A stretch of DNA of 64,000 bases from RHKX01 sp963784885 (GTDB lineage Bacteria > Actinomycetota > Thermoleophilia > Solirubrobacterales > 70-9), in contig CAWATA010000006.1 in assembly GCA_963784885.1 (NCBI GenBank), positions 310,001 through 374,000 on the forward strand, read 5' to 3'. A model generated the notes under the pieces. That model worked only from the letters and a program-made list of their open reading frames with translations, made no database searches and had not been told where the DNA came from. Of this stretch, positions 32,532 through 39,985 are shown piece after piece (the first letter of the stretch is position 1; the number at the start of each line of letters is the position of its first letter). The position numbers were made by a program, and so were the translations under genes.

Positions 32532-33460
32532 GCGGGCCGGTCGAAGCGGCGCCGGATGAACGCGGCGATGTCGTCGATCGCCCCGCGCGAGGTTCCGAGC
32601 AGACGCGCGAAGAGCTGGAAGTCGTGGAACATCCCGTCGAAGCGCTGCAGCTCTACTTCGACGCCGGCCGCGTAGGCGCGATCGGCGAACCGGGTCGAGT
32701 CGTCGAGCAGGATCTCGTCGGTTCCGACCTGGACGAGCGTCGGCGGCAGCGTCCGCAGCTCGGCGAACAGCGGTGAGACCCGCGGATCGTCGAGGTGGAG
32801 GCCGGCCGCGTGATTGCGCGCCGCCGACGCCAGGGCGTCCCGCTTCAGCATCGGATCGCGCCGATCGACGAGGCCGACGCTGGCCCCGGAGAGCGAGAGG
32901 TCGAGCCAGGGCGAGAGCAGCACCAGTGCCGCCGGGGTCGGAAGCCCCATCTCGCGCAGCGACCGGACCGTCGAGACCGCCAGCGCGCCGCCGGCCGAAT
33001 CACCGATCACCGCCGTCCGGCCCGGTTCGTGCCCGAGCTCGAGAATCGCGCGGTAGGCGGCGAAGATGTCGTCGGTCGGCGCCGGCTGGGTGTGCTCCGG
33101 CGCGAGGCGGTAGTCGGGCAGGTAGACGTCGGCGCCGGTCGCCGACGCCAGCCAGGAGGCGAAGCCCGCGTACATGTCGCCCCCGCCGATCTCGAATGCG
33201 CCGCCGTGCGCGTAGAGGATCGCGTCGCGCCCGACCGGATCGACGGCGCCGACGCTCGCCGGATCGGTCTTGCGCAGCCGCAAGACCGGCATCTCCCCGA
33301 CCCAGATCTCGCTGCGCTCGACTCCGCGGGGGCCGCCGACGACCTTCGTGATTGCGGCGATCCAGCGGCGCTGGAACCCGATCGGCAGCCGCGAGCCGAG
33401 CACCGGCCTGACGAACAAGCGGAGCGCGAGGCGCGAGAGGGCGACGAGCAGCTTTTCCAT
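32528..33460 (-). CDS. Alpha/beta hydrolase, hormone-sensitive-lipase family (acetyl hydrolase)
   Basis: The 310-residue esterase has the HSL oxyanion motif Y-A-H-G-G-A-F and the nucleophile elbow G-D-S-A-G-G, the acid region V-G-T-D-E-I-L-L-D and a catalytic His in M-F-H-D-F. Such cytosolic enzymes hydrolyse short-chain esters. The N-terminus (L-L-V-A-L-S-R-L-A-L-R-L-F) is mildly hydrophobic and could be membrane-associated. TATGGT lies 7 nt before ATG 33460. It is convergent with the peptide transporter operon and divergent from nuoJ. Confidence 0.9.
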   Translation of the reverse strand: MEKLLVALSRLALRLFVRPVLGSRLPIGFQRRWIAAITKVVGGPRGVERSEIWVGEMPVLRLRKTDPASVGAVDPVGRDAILYAHGGAFEIGGGDMYAGFASWLASATGADVYLPDYRLAPEHTQPAPTDDIFAAYRAILELGHEPGRTAVIGDSAGGALAVSTVRSLREMGLPTPAALVLLSPWLDLSLSGASVGLVDRRDPMLKRDALASAARNHAAGLHLDDPRVSPLFAELRTLPPTLVQVGTDEILLDDSTRFADRAYAAGVEVELQRFDGMFHDFQLFARLLGTSRGAIDDIAAFIRRRFDRPA

Positions 33461-33467
33461 GGGTCAG

Positions 33468-33473
33468 ACCATA
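33468..33473 (-). promoter_or_regulatory. -10 box of a probable leaderless esterase promoter
   Basis: TATGGT on the minus strand ends 7 nt before ATG 33460; no Shine-Dalgarno site is present. Confidence 0.55.
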
Positions 33474-33574
33474 TTCAGCTTTCCGTCCCCACCTTGGGAC
33501 GGAGCGCCCGGCAAACCGGACCGGTGGGTCGGCGCAGTCGGACAGGGCGGAGCCCTGCGAGTCGCGCAGGTATC

Positions 33575-33580
33575 TAGGAT
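33575..33580 (+). promoter_or_regulatory. -10 box of a probable nuoJ-N promoter
   Basis: TAGGAT, within TATCTAGGAT (33571-33580), lies 9 nt before the nuoJ ATG. As the preceding gene is divergent, nuoJKLMN must have its own promoter, and this box would give an almost leaderless transcript. Confidence 0.6.
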
Positions 33581-33589
33581 GCGATCGCA

Positions 33590-34138
33590 ATGGAGCAGGT
33601 CGCATTCTTCGCTGGCGCCATCGGCGCACTCGGGGGGGCGATCGCCGTCATCGCGCTTCGTAATCCCTTCTACAGCGTGCTGGCCCTGGTCGTGCACCTG
33701 TTCTCGCTCGCCGGCCTCTTCCTGCTCCTGCACGCCGAGTTCGTCGCTGCCGCGCAGGTGGTCGTCTACGCGGGCGCGGTCATGGTCCTCTACGTCTTCG
33801 TCGCCGCCTACGTCGGTGGGTTCGAGGAGCCGCTCTGGGACGCGATTCCGGGCCAGCGGATCCTCGCTCCGCTCGTCGCCGGGGCGCTGTTCATCGAGCT
33901 CTCGGTCGCCGTGCTCGGCTCCGGCCTGAAGTCGCTCGGCACCGAGGGCGCGACGATCCCGGTCGGCTTCGGCTCGCCCGAGGCCGTCGGCCGGCTGCTG
34001 CTCGAGCGGTTCCTGATCCCGTTCGAGGCGGCGTCGCTGCTGCTGCTGATCGCCGCCGTCGGCGCGGTCGTGCTCGCCGGCCGCCGGCCCGACCCCGAGG
34101 GACCGATCGAGCGCGAGGGCGCCGAGGGGGCCGCCTGA
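33590..34138 (+). CDS. nuoJ: NADH-quinone oxidoreductase subunit J
   Basis: NuoJ (182 residues) is a five-helix subunit of the membrane arm. Landmarks are N-P-F-Y-S-V-L-A-L-V, L-L-H-A-E-F-V-A-A-A-Q-V-V-V-Y-A-G-A-V-M-V-L with its unusual pi-bulge helix (key residues E, A, Q, Y, G and V), and F-E-A-A-S-L-L-L-L-I. It starts the second block of membrane-arm genes. Its TGA overlaps the nuoK ATG by one base. Confidence 0.94.
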   Translation: MEQVAFFAGAIGALGGAIAVIALRNPFYSVLALVVHLFSLAGLFLLLHAEFVAAAQVVVYAGAVMVLYVFVAAYVGGFEEPLWDAIPGQRILAPLVAGALFIELSVAVLGSGLKSLGTEGATIPVGFGSPEAVGRLLLERFLIPFEAASLLLLIAAVGAVVLAGRRPDPEGPIEREGAEGAA

Positions 34139-34437
34139 TGGACACCACCTGGTATCTCGTCCTCAGCGCCCTGCTGTTCGCGACCGGCGCCGGCGGCGTC
34201 CTCATCCGCCGCAGCCCGCTCGTGATCCTGCTCTGCCTCGAGTTGATGCTCAACAGCGCCAACCTGGCGCTGCTCGCGTTCGGGCGCAACCTCGGTAACG
34301 CGGACGCGCAGATCTTCGCGATGGTCGTGATGGTCGTCGCCGCCTGCGAGGTCGTCGTCGGCCTCGGCCTGATCGTCGCGATGTACCGGCACCGAATCCC
34401 CCTCGACGTCGATGAGAACCGGGGGCTCCGCGGATGA
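34138..34437 (+). CDS. nuoK: NADH-quinone oxidoreductase subunit K
   Basis: NuoK (99 residues, three helices) contributes to the first proton channel. It carries both conserved membrane glutamates: L-C-L-E-L-M-L-N-S-A-N-L in helix 2 and A-A-C-E-V-V-V-G-L-G-L in helix 3. Also typical is G-V-L-I-R-R-S-P-L-V-I. The length is normal. Start and stop overlap nuoJ and nuoL (TGATG and ATGA), which fits strict stoichiometric translation. Confidence 0.95.
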   Translation: MDTTWYLVLSALLFATGAGGVLIRRSPLVILLCLELMLNSANLALLAFGRNLGNADAQIFAMVVMVVAACEVVVGLGLIVAMYRHRIPLDVDENRGLRG

Positions 34438-36443
34438 GCGTCACCACCTGGGGGTGGCTGATCCTCGCGTTCCCGCTGGCCGGATCGATTCTGATCGGGC
34501 TGCTCTACCGGGTGCTCCCGGCGAAGGTCGCGGGCGCGATCGGCACGCTCGCGATCGCAGCGGCCTTCGCCTGCTCGATCGCGGCCCTGATCGCGATGCT
34601 CGACCACCCCGCGGAGGAGCGCGAGTTCGCGAGCACGCTCTACGACTACGCCGGCGCCGCCGGAATCCCGTTCGACCTCGGGATCTTCGTCGATCAGCTC
34701 TCGATCTTCATGGCGCTCGTCGTCACCGGGGTCTCGATGCTGATCCACCTCTACTCGTTCGCCTACATGGGCGGCGACGCGGGCTATCGCCGCTTCTTCT
34801 CCTACCTGAACTTCTTCGTCTTCTCGATGCTGCTGCTGGTCCTCGCCGGCAACTACGTGCTGCTGATCGTGGGCTGGGCGTTCGTCGGCTATGCCTCCTA
34901 CGCGCTGATCAGCTTCTGGTACCGCCGCAAGACGGCTACGGCCGCCGGCATGAAGGCGTTCGTGATCAACGTGATCGGCGACATCGGCCTCGTCTTCGCC
35001 GCGATCCTGCTGGTCAAGGAGCTCGGCGTCAGCGACTACACATCGGTCTTCGAGAAGGCCCCCGAGGCCTTCACGACCAACGAGTGGACGATCGTCGCGA
35101 TCTGCCTGCTGCTGATGGTCGGGGCGTTCGCGAAGTCGGCCCAGGTCCCGTTCCACACGTGGCTCGCGGATGCGATGGAGGGCCCGACCCCGGTCAGCGC
35201 TCTGATCCACGCCGCGACGATGGTCACCGCGGGCGTCTACCTGATCGGCCGCTCCTACCCCCTCTTCGACCTCGCCCCGACCGCCGCCGACATCGCCGCC
35301 TTCATCGGGCTCGCGACGCTGCTGATGGCGGCGACGATCGCCCTCGCGGTCACCGACCTGAAGCGGATCATCGCCTTCTCGACGATGAGCCAGATCGGCT
35401 ACATGATCGTCGGCGTCTCGATCGGCGCCTACAGCGCCGGGTTCTTCCACCTGATGACCCACGCCTTCTTCAAGGCGCTTCTGTTCATGGCCGCCGGATC
35501 GATCATCTCGGCGATGGCAGCGATCCAGGACATCGACCGGATGCGCGGCTTCCGGAAGGCGATGCCCTTCACCTGCGCGGTCCTGATCTGCGGCGCCCTC
35601 GCGCTGGCCGGCTTCCCGGGGACCTCGGGGTTCTTCAGCAAGGACGAGATCCTCTCGTTCGCCGCGGTTCGCGGCGGCATGTACTGGATCTTCGCGGTCG
35701 GCGGCTACATCGGCGCGATCCTCACCGCCTTCTACTCCTTCCGGATCGTCTTCCGCGTCGTCTACGGAGATCCGTGCGAGGAGGCCAAGGAGCTCGAGGG
35801 CGGCCACATCCACCACGCCGACCCGGTCAACCCGGCGACCGGCGAGACCGAGGACTACGAGGTCGGCTTCCCCGGCGAGGAGCACCACATCGCCGAGCGC
35901 GAGTGGCCGATGAAGATCGCGATGAGCATCCTCGCCTTCGGGGCGCTGTTCGGCGGCCTGATCCAGATCCCGGGCGTGACCGACGTGCTCGGGCACTTCC
36001 TCGAGCCGGTGTTCGAGGCCTCGCCGATCGCAAGCTCGGTCGACGTCACTACGACTGACGCCTACATCGGGATGACGGTCGGAGCGATCTGCTCACTGCT
36101 CGGGATCGGCGCCGCGTTCTACATGTACATGGTGGCGCCGGGCTCGACGCTGCGGATCCGTGACCGCTTCGGCCGCATCCACGACTTCCTCTTCAACCGC
36201 TGGTACTTCGACGAGCTGATCGACGTCGTCATCTACAGGCCGGTCGTCGCCTGCGGGCGGTTCGCCAATGACACGTTCGAGCGCGTCGTCGTCAACGGCC
36301 TCGTCCGTGGGACGAGCGGCGGAGTCGGCGGCCTCGGGACGATCGTCAAGACCGCGCAGTCCGGCTTCGTCCGCTTCTACGCGCTGCTCGTCGTCGGCGG
36401 GCTCGCCGCGATCGCCCTCTACTTCCTGCTGGCGGCGTCGTGA
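34434..36443 (+). CDS. nuoL: NADH-quinone oxidoreductase subunit L
   Basis: NuoL (669 residues) is the distal antiporter-like proton pump. Landmarks are F-V-D-Q-L-S-I-F-M, G-W-A-F-V-G-Y-A-S-Y-A-L-I-S-F-W-Y with the key Glu replaced in register by the usual segment, K-S-A-Q-V-P-F-H-T-W-L-A-D-A-M-E-G-P-T-P-V-S-A-L-I-H-A-A-T-M (key K, H, D, E, P, H), and K-R-I-I-A-F-S-T-M-S-Q. The C-terminal piston helix region follows an insertion of hydrophilic residues near 455-490 (H-I-H-H-A-D-P) that is longer than in E. coli. Overlaps nuoK by ATGA. Confidence 0.95.
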   Translation: MSVTTWGWLILAFPLAGSILIGLLYRVLPAKVAGAIGTLAIAAAFACSIAALIAMLDHPAEEREFASTLYDYAGAAGIPFDLGIFVDQLSIFMALVVTGVSMLIHLYSFAYMGGDAGYRRFFSYLNFFVFSMLLLVLAGNYVLLIVGWAFVGYASYALISFWYRRKTATAAGMKAFVINVIGDIGLVFAAILLVKELGVSDYTSVFEKAPEAFTTNEWTIVAICLLLMVGAFAKSAQVPFHTWLADAMEGPTPVSALIHAATMVTAGVYLIGRSYPLFDLAPTAADIAAFIGLATLLMAATIALAVTDLKRIIAFSTMSQIGYMIVGVSIGAYSAGFFHLMTHAFFKALLFMAAGSIISAMAAIQDIDRMRGFRKAMPFTCAVLICGALALAGFPGTSGFFSKDEILSFAAVRGGMYWIFAVGGYIGAILTAFYSFRIVFRVVYGDPCEEAKELEGGHIHHADPVNPATGETEDYEVGFPGEEHHIAEREWPMKIAMSILAFGALFGGLIQIPGVTDVLGHFLEPVFEASPIASSVDVTTTDAYIGMTVGAICSLLGIGAAFYMYMVAPGSTLRIRDRFGRIHDFLFNRWYFDELIDVVIYRPVVACGRFANDTFERVVVNGLVRGTSGGVGGLGTIVKTAQSGFVRFYALLVVGGLAAIALYFLLAAS

Positions 36444-37981
36444 TGCTGACCTGGATCGTCTTCATCCCCGTCGCGGTCGGCTTGATCGGCTTCCTGACAC
36501 CGTCGCGCATCGTCGGCTGGTGGGCGCTGCTCGGATCGCTGGTGTCCCTCGGGCTCGCGATCGCGCTCGTCGCCGGCTTCGACGCCTCGGGGGGCGGCCT
36601 GCAGGACATCGTCGACGAGAGCTGGATCCCGCAGCTCGGGGTCCGGTTCCAGCTCGGGGTCGACGGGCTGAGCCTGTTCCTCGTCCTGCTCACGTCGCTT
36701 CTGTGGACCGCGACCGTGCTCTGGTCGGCGCTGCAGTACCCGGACCGCCCGCGCAACTACTTCTTCATGCTCGGGCTCGCGCAGACCGCGACGCTCGGCG
36801 CGTTCCTCGCCCAGGACCTGCTCCTGTTCGTCCTCTTCTTCGACCTGATGCTGATCCCGTTCTACTTCCTGATCGGGCAGTGGGGCACCGGCGACCGGGT
36901 CCGCGCGACGATCAAGATGATCATCTACACGCTGATCGGGTCGCTGCTGATGCTGGTCGCGGCGATCGCCACGGCGGTGCTCAGCGCCGACTCGATCGGC
37001 GGCGTGACCTTCTCGATCGAGGTCCTTCGTCAGGTTCCGCTCCCGACCGGCAGCCAGTACTGGATCTTCGCGTTCTTCTCGCTGGCCTTCCTGGTGAAGA
37101 TGCCGGCCTTCCTGGTTCACGGCTGGGTCGTCGACGCCTACAAGGCGTGCCCGCTGCCGGTGCTCGTCCTGCTCGGCGGCGTGCTCTCGAAGGTCGCCGC
37201 CTACGGCTTCCTGCGGATCGTCATGCCGGTCTTCCCCGACGCCGCGATCCACTTCCAGGACGTCCTGTTGATCATCGGCGTCGCCTCGATCCTCTACGGC
37301 TCGGCGATGGCGTTCACGCAGACGAACGTCCGGCTGATCGTCGCCTACTCGTCGATCGCGCAGATGGGCTTCATCACCCTCGGGATCTTCAGCCTCAGCG
37401 GCGCCGGCGGCGACGGCTCGGTGATCCAGATGGTCAACCACGGCCTCGTCGTCGCGCCGGTGTTCCTGATCATCGCGATCCTCGCCGAGCGCGCCGGCAC
37501 CGAGGACATCCGCGAGATGGGCGGGATGGCGCGGCACGCTCCGATCCTCGCGGTCCTGTTCGTGATCGTCGCGATGGCGCTGCTCGCGATTCCCGGCTCG
37601 GCCAACTTCGTCGGCGAGTTCTTCATCCTCAAGGGCGTCTTCGAGACGAAGGTCGCGATCGCGCTGGTCGCCTCGATCGGCATCGCCCTGGCCGCCTTCT
37701 ACTCGCTGCGGATGTACCAGCAGACGATGCACAACCGCGAGGCCCCGCCCGGGGTCTCGCGTGAGATCGCGCTGCGCGAGGCGGTCGTGGTCGTACCGCT
37801 CGTGCTCTGCATCATCGGCCTGGCGCTCTACCCCGGCCTGATCACGACCCGCGGCTCCGACGCCGTCGACCGGAGCCTCGCCGCCGTCAACCCCGAGCCG
37901 CAGCCGGCGCCGGAGGCGGCGGCCGCGACCGGCCGCAGCTGGAGCGGCTACGCGCCCGTCGCCGAGGAGAGCGCACCGTGA
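36443..37981 (+). CDS. nuoM: NADH-quinone oxidoreductase subunit M
   Basis: NuoM (512 residues) is the second antiporter-like proton pump. Landmarks are L-G-V-D-G-L-S-L-F-L-V-L, F-F-D-L-M-L-I-P-F-Y-F-L-I, the channel Lys/His segment K-M-P-A-F-L-V-H-G-W-V-V-D-A-Y and the S-S-I-A-Q-M-G-F loop. A GTG three bases upstream (36440) is an alternative start. The ATG used here shares one base with the nuoL TGA. Its C-terminus has a ~30-residue Pro/Ala/Glu tail overlapping nuoN by 4 nt. Confidence 0.95.
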   Translation: MLTWIVFIPVAVGLIGFLTPSRIVGWWALLGSLVSLGLAIALVAGFDASGGGLQDIVDESWIPQLGVRFQLGVDGLSLFLVLLTSLLWTATVLWSALQYPDRPRNYFFMLGLAQTATLGAFLAQDLLLFVLFFDLMLIPFYFLIGQWGTGDRVRATIKMIIYTLIGSLLMLVAAIATAVLSADSIGGVTFSIEVLRQVPLPTGSQYWIFAFFSLAFLVKMPAFLVHGWVVDAYKACPLPVLVLLGGVLSKVAAYGFLRIVMPVFPDAAIHFQDVLLIIGVASILYGSAMAFTQTNVRLIVAYSSIAQMGFITLGIFSLSGAGGDGSVIQMVNHGLVVAPVFLIIAILAERAGTEDIREMGGMARHAPILAVLFVIVAMALLAIPGSANFVGEFFILKGVFETKVAIALVASIGIALAAFYSLRMYQQTMHNREAPPGVSREIALREAVVVVPLVLCIIGLALYPGLITTRGSDAVDRSLAAVNPEPQPAPEAAAATGRSWSGYAPVAEESAP

Positions 37982-39540
37982 TCGACACCCCGGACATCGA
38001 CTACGCGGCGCTCTCGCCGGTCATCGCGCTCGTCGCCGGGCTCTGCGTCGTCCTGCTCACCGGCCTGATCGGGCCGCGCGGCAGACGCGGGCTGTCATCG
38101 GGGTTGACGCTGCTGACCCTCGGTGCATCCGCGGGACTGATGATCTGGCAGCTCGGCGAGCCCGAGGCCGACCTCGTCGCCGGCGCCCTCCGCAGCGACG
38201 GCCTCTCGCTGACGATCGGGCTGATCGTGGTCGCCGCCGCCGCATTCGTGATCCCGCTGCAGCTCCGCGACCCGGCGGCGCAGGAGGCGGGCTTCGGCGA
38301 GACCCACACCCTGCTGCTCGGCTCGGTGCTCGGAATGGTCCTGCTGGCGGAGGCGCAGAACCTGATCTCGCTCTTCATCGCCCTCGAGCTGCTCTCGATC
38401 CCGCTCTACGTCCTCTGCGGCTCGCACCGCTCGCGGACGAAGTCGCTCGAGTCGGGGCTCAAGTACCTGATCGTCGGATCGATCGGCTCGGCGACCCTGC
38501 TCTACGGCTCGGCGTTCATCTACGGCGGCTCCGGCGGCGCAACCGACTTCACGGCGATCGCTGCGGGAATCGGCACCGACCTCGCCGACGATCCGCTGGT
38601 CCTGATCGGGATCGCCTTCGTCGCCGCCGGCCTCGCGTTCAAGGTCTCGATCGCGCCGTTTCACCAGTGGACGCCGGACGTCTACGAGGGCGCGCCGACA
38701 CCGATCACGGCGTTCATGGCGGTCGCGACCAAGGCCGCCGCCTTCGCGGTCTTCGCCCGCTTCTTCATCACCGCGCTCGGGCCGTCGGCCGACCAGTGGC
38801 AGCCGGCGCTCGCCGCGCTCGCGGCGATCACGATCATCGTCGGCAACGTCGGCGCGCTCGGCCAGGACTCGCTGAAGCGGATGCTCGGTTACTCCGGCGT
38901 CGCACAGGCCGGCTACATGCTCACCGGGCTGCTCGTCGGCAGCATCGCCGGGATCGACGCGCTCGTCTTCTACCTCGCCGCCTACCTGCTGATGAACATG
39001 GCGGCCTTCGGCGTCATCGCCGTCCGCGAGCGCGAGACCCCGCTCGGCGACGACATCACCGCGGTTCAGGGGATCGGCAAGGACCGTCCCGAGCTCGCCT
39101 GGCCGCTGACGATCTCGATGCTCGCCCTCGCCGGGCTCCCCGGCACCGCGGGCTTCATGGGCAAGCTCTTCCTGATCGAGTCCGCAGTCGCCGGCGACTA
39201 CACCTGGCTCGGCGTCTTCATCGTCGTCGGCTCGATGATCTCCCTCGCCTACTACCTGCGGGTCATCGCGGCCGTCTGGATGCGCCCCGCGCCCCGTCTC
39301 GCCCCCGCGATCGCCGGCGCCTCGCCCGATGCGGAGCCGGCAGCCGGTGAGCTGCCGAGCCGCACCGGTCGCGCCGGCAGAGCCCTCGACGGCGGACCCA
39401 GCGGCGGTCGCTGCGGGCTCGTCCTCGGGACGATCCTGATCGCCGCCGCCGCGACCGTCGTCTTCGGCATCGTTCCCTCGCCACTGATCGACTTCGCGAT
39501 CCACGCGGGCGAGGGCATCGCCTCGATGCTCGGCTCCTAG
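37978..39540 (+). CDS. nuoN: NADH-quinone oxidoreductase subunit N
   Basis: NuoN (520 residues) is the third antiporter-like pump, closest to NuoK. Landmarks are F-I-A-L-E-L-L-S-I-P-L-Y-V-L with the conserved Glu, E-S-G-L-K-Y-L-I-V-G-S, the channel Lys in F-K-V-S-I-A-P-F-H-Q-W-T-P-D-V-Y-E-G-A-P-T-P, and K-R-M-L-G-Y-S-G-V-A-Q-A-G-Y. A hydrophilic low-complexity loop (about residues 450-480) precedes the last helix. GTG 37978 overlaps the nuoM stop. It closes the complex I set. Confidence 0.95.
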   Translation: MIDTPDIDYAALSPVIALVAGLCVVLLTGLIGPRGRRGLSSGLTLLTLGASAGLMIWQLGEPEADLVAGALRSDGLSLTIGLIVVAAAAFVIPLQLRDPAAQEAGFGETHTLLLGSVLGMVLLAEAQNLISLFIALELLSIPLYVLCGSHRSRTKSLESGLKYLIVGSIGSATLLYGSAFIYGGSGGATDFTAIAAGIGTDLADDPLVLIGIAFVAAGLAFKVSIAPFHQWTPDVYEGAPTPITAFMAVATKAAAFAVFARFFITALGPSADQWQPALAALAAITIIVGNVGALGQDSLKRMLGYSGVAQAGYMLTGLLVGSIAGIDALVFYLAAYLLMNMAAFGVIAVRERETPLGDDITAVQGIGKDRPELAWPLTISMLALAGLPGTAGFMGKLFLIESAVAGDYTWLGVFIVVGSMISLAYYLRVIAAVWMRPAPRLAPAIAGASPDAEPAAGELPSRTGRAGRALDGGPSGGRCGLVLGTILIAAAATVVFGIVPSPLIDFAIHAGEGIASMLGS

Positions 39541-39584
39541 CCGGGGCCGCGCTCCTGGACCCCGAAAGCGGCAGCCGGTCGGGA

Positions 39585-39941
39585 ATGCTCCACCACGTCA
39601 CCCTCGAGATCTCCGCCGGCCGTGACGACCGCTTCGCCCTCCTGCTCGAGGCGATCGGGTTCTCCGAGGTCGACCCGCCCGCGGCCTTGCGCGACCGATA
39701 CCGGTGGTTCGAGAGCGGCGGGACCCAGGTCCACCTCGCCGTCGTCGCCGCGCCGGTGGCGCCGCCGGTCGGGCATGCCGCGTTCGTCGCGGCGCCGCTC
39801 GATCCCGTCCTCGGCCGGCTCTCCGAGCTCGGGTTCGAGGCCGAGGAACGGCGGCGGCACTGGGGCTCCCGCCGGGTCGTGATCGCGGCGCCGGACGGGC
39901 ACCGGGTCGAGCTGTTGGAGGCCGCGCCTGACACCGGGTGA
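39585..39941 (+). CDS. VOC (glyoxalase/bleomycin-resistance fold) family protein
   Basis: The 118-residue product opens L-H-H-V-T-L-E-I, with a metal-ligand-type His in the usual position, and ends D-G-H-R-V-E-L-L-E-A, the second half's Glu ligand. One beta-alpha-beta-beta-beta pair per half is consistent with a short VOC metalloprotein that dimerises to form its site. It begins 44 nt after nuoN in the same direction and may be co-transcribed. Substrate unknown. Confidence 0.78.
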   Translation: MLHHVTLEISAGRDDRFALLLEAIGFSEVDPPAALRDRYRWFESGGTQVHLAVVAAPVAPPVGHAAFVAAPLDPVLGRLSELGFEAEERRRHWGSRRVVIAAPDGHRVELLEAAPDTG

Positions 39942-39970
39942 CCCGCGCGGCGCCCCGCCGGTCGAGTTCG

Positions 39971-39976
39971 TAGCAT
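39971..39976 (+). promoter_or_regulatory. -10 box of a probable leaderless thyX-like promoter
   Basis: TAGCAT lies 9 nt before the TTG start at 39986. No Shine-Dalgarno site is present in between. Confidence 0.5.
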
Positions 39977-39985
39977 CGTCGCCCC

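Noticed and set aside
33541..33560. Short AGGGC/GCCCT hairpin before nuoJ as terminator
   Set aside because: Five base pairs, no T tract, and located between divergent genes, where a terminator would not be expected.
20345..33590. Prophage or integrated element explaining the break in nuo
   Set aside because: No integrase, att-like repeats, tRNA, phage genes or base-composition change are visible; genes are ordinary metabolic and transport genes with the same codon use.
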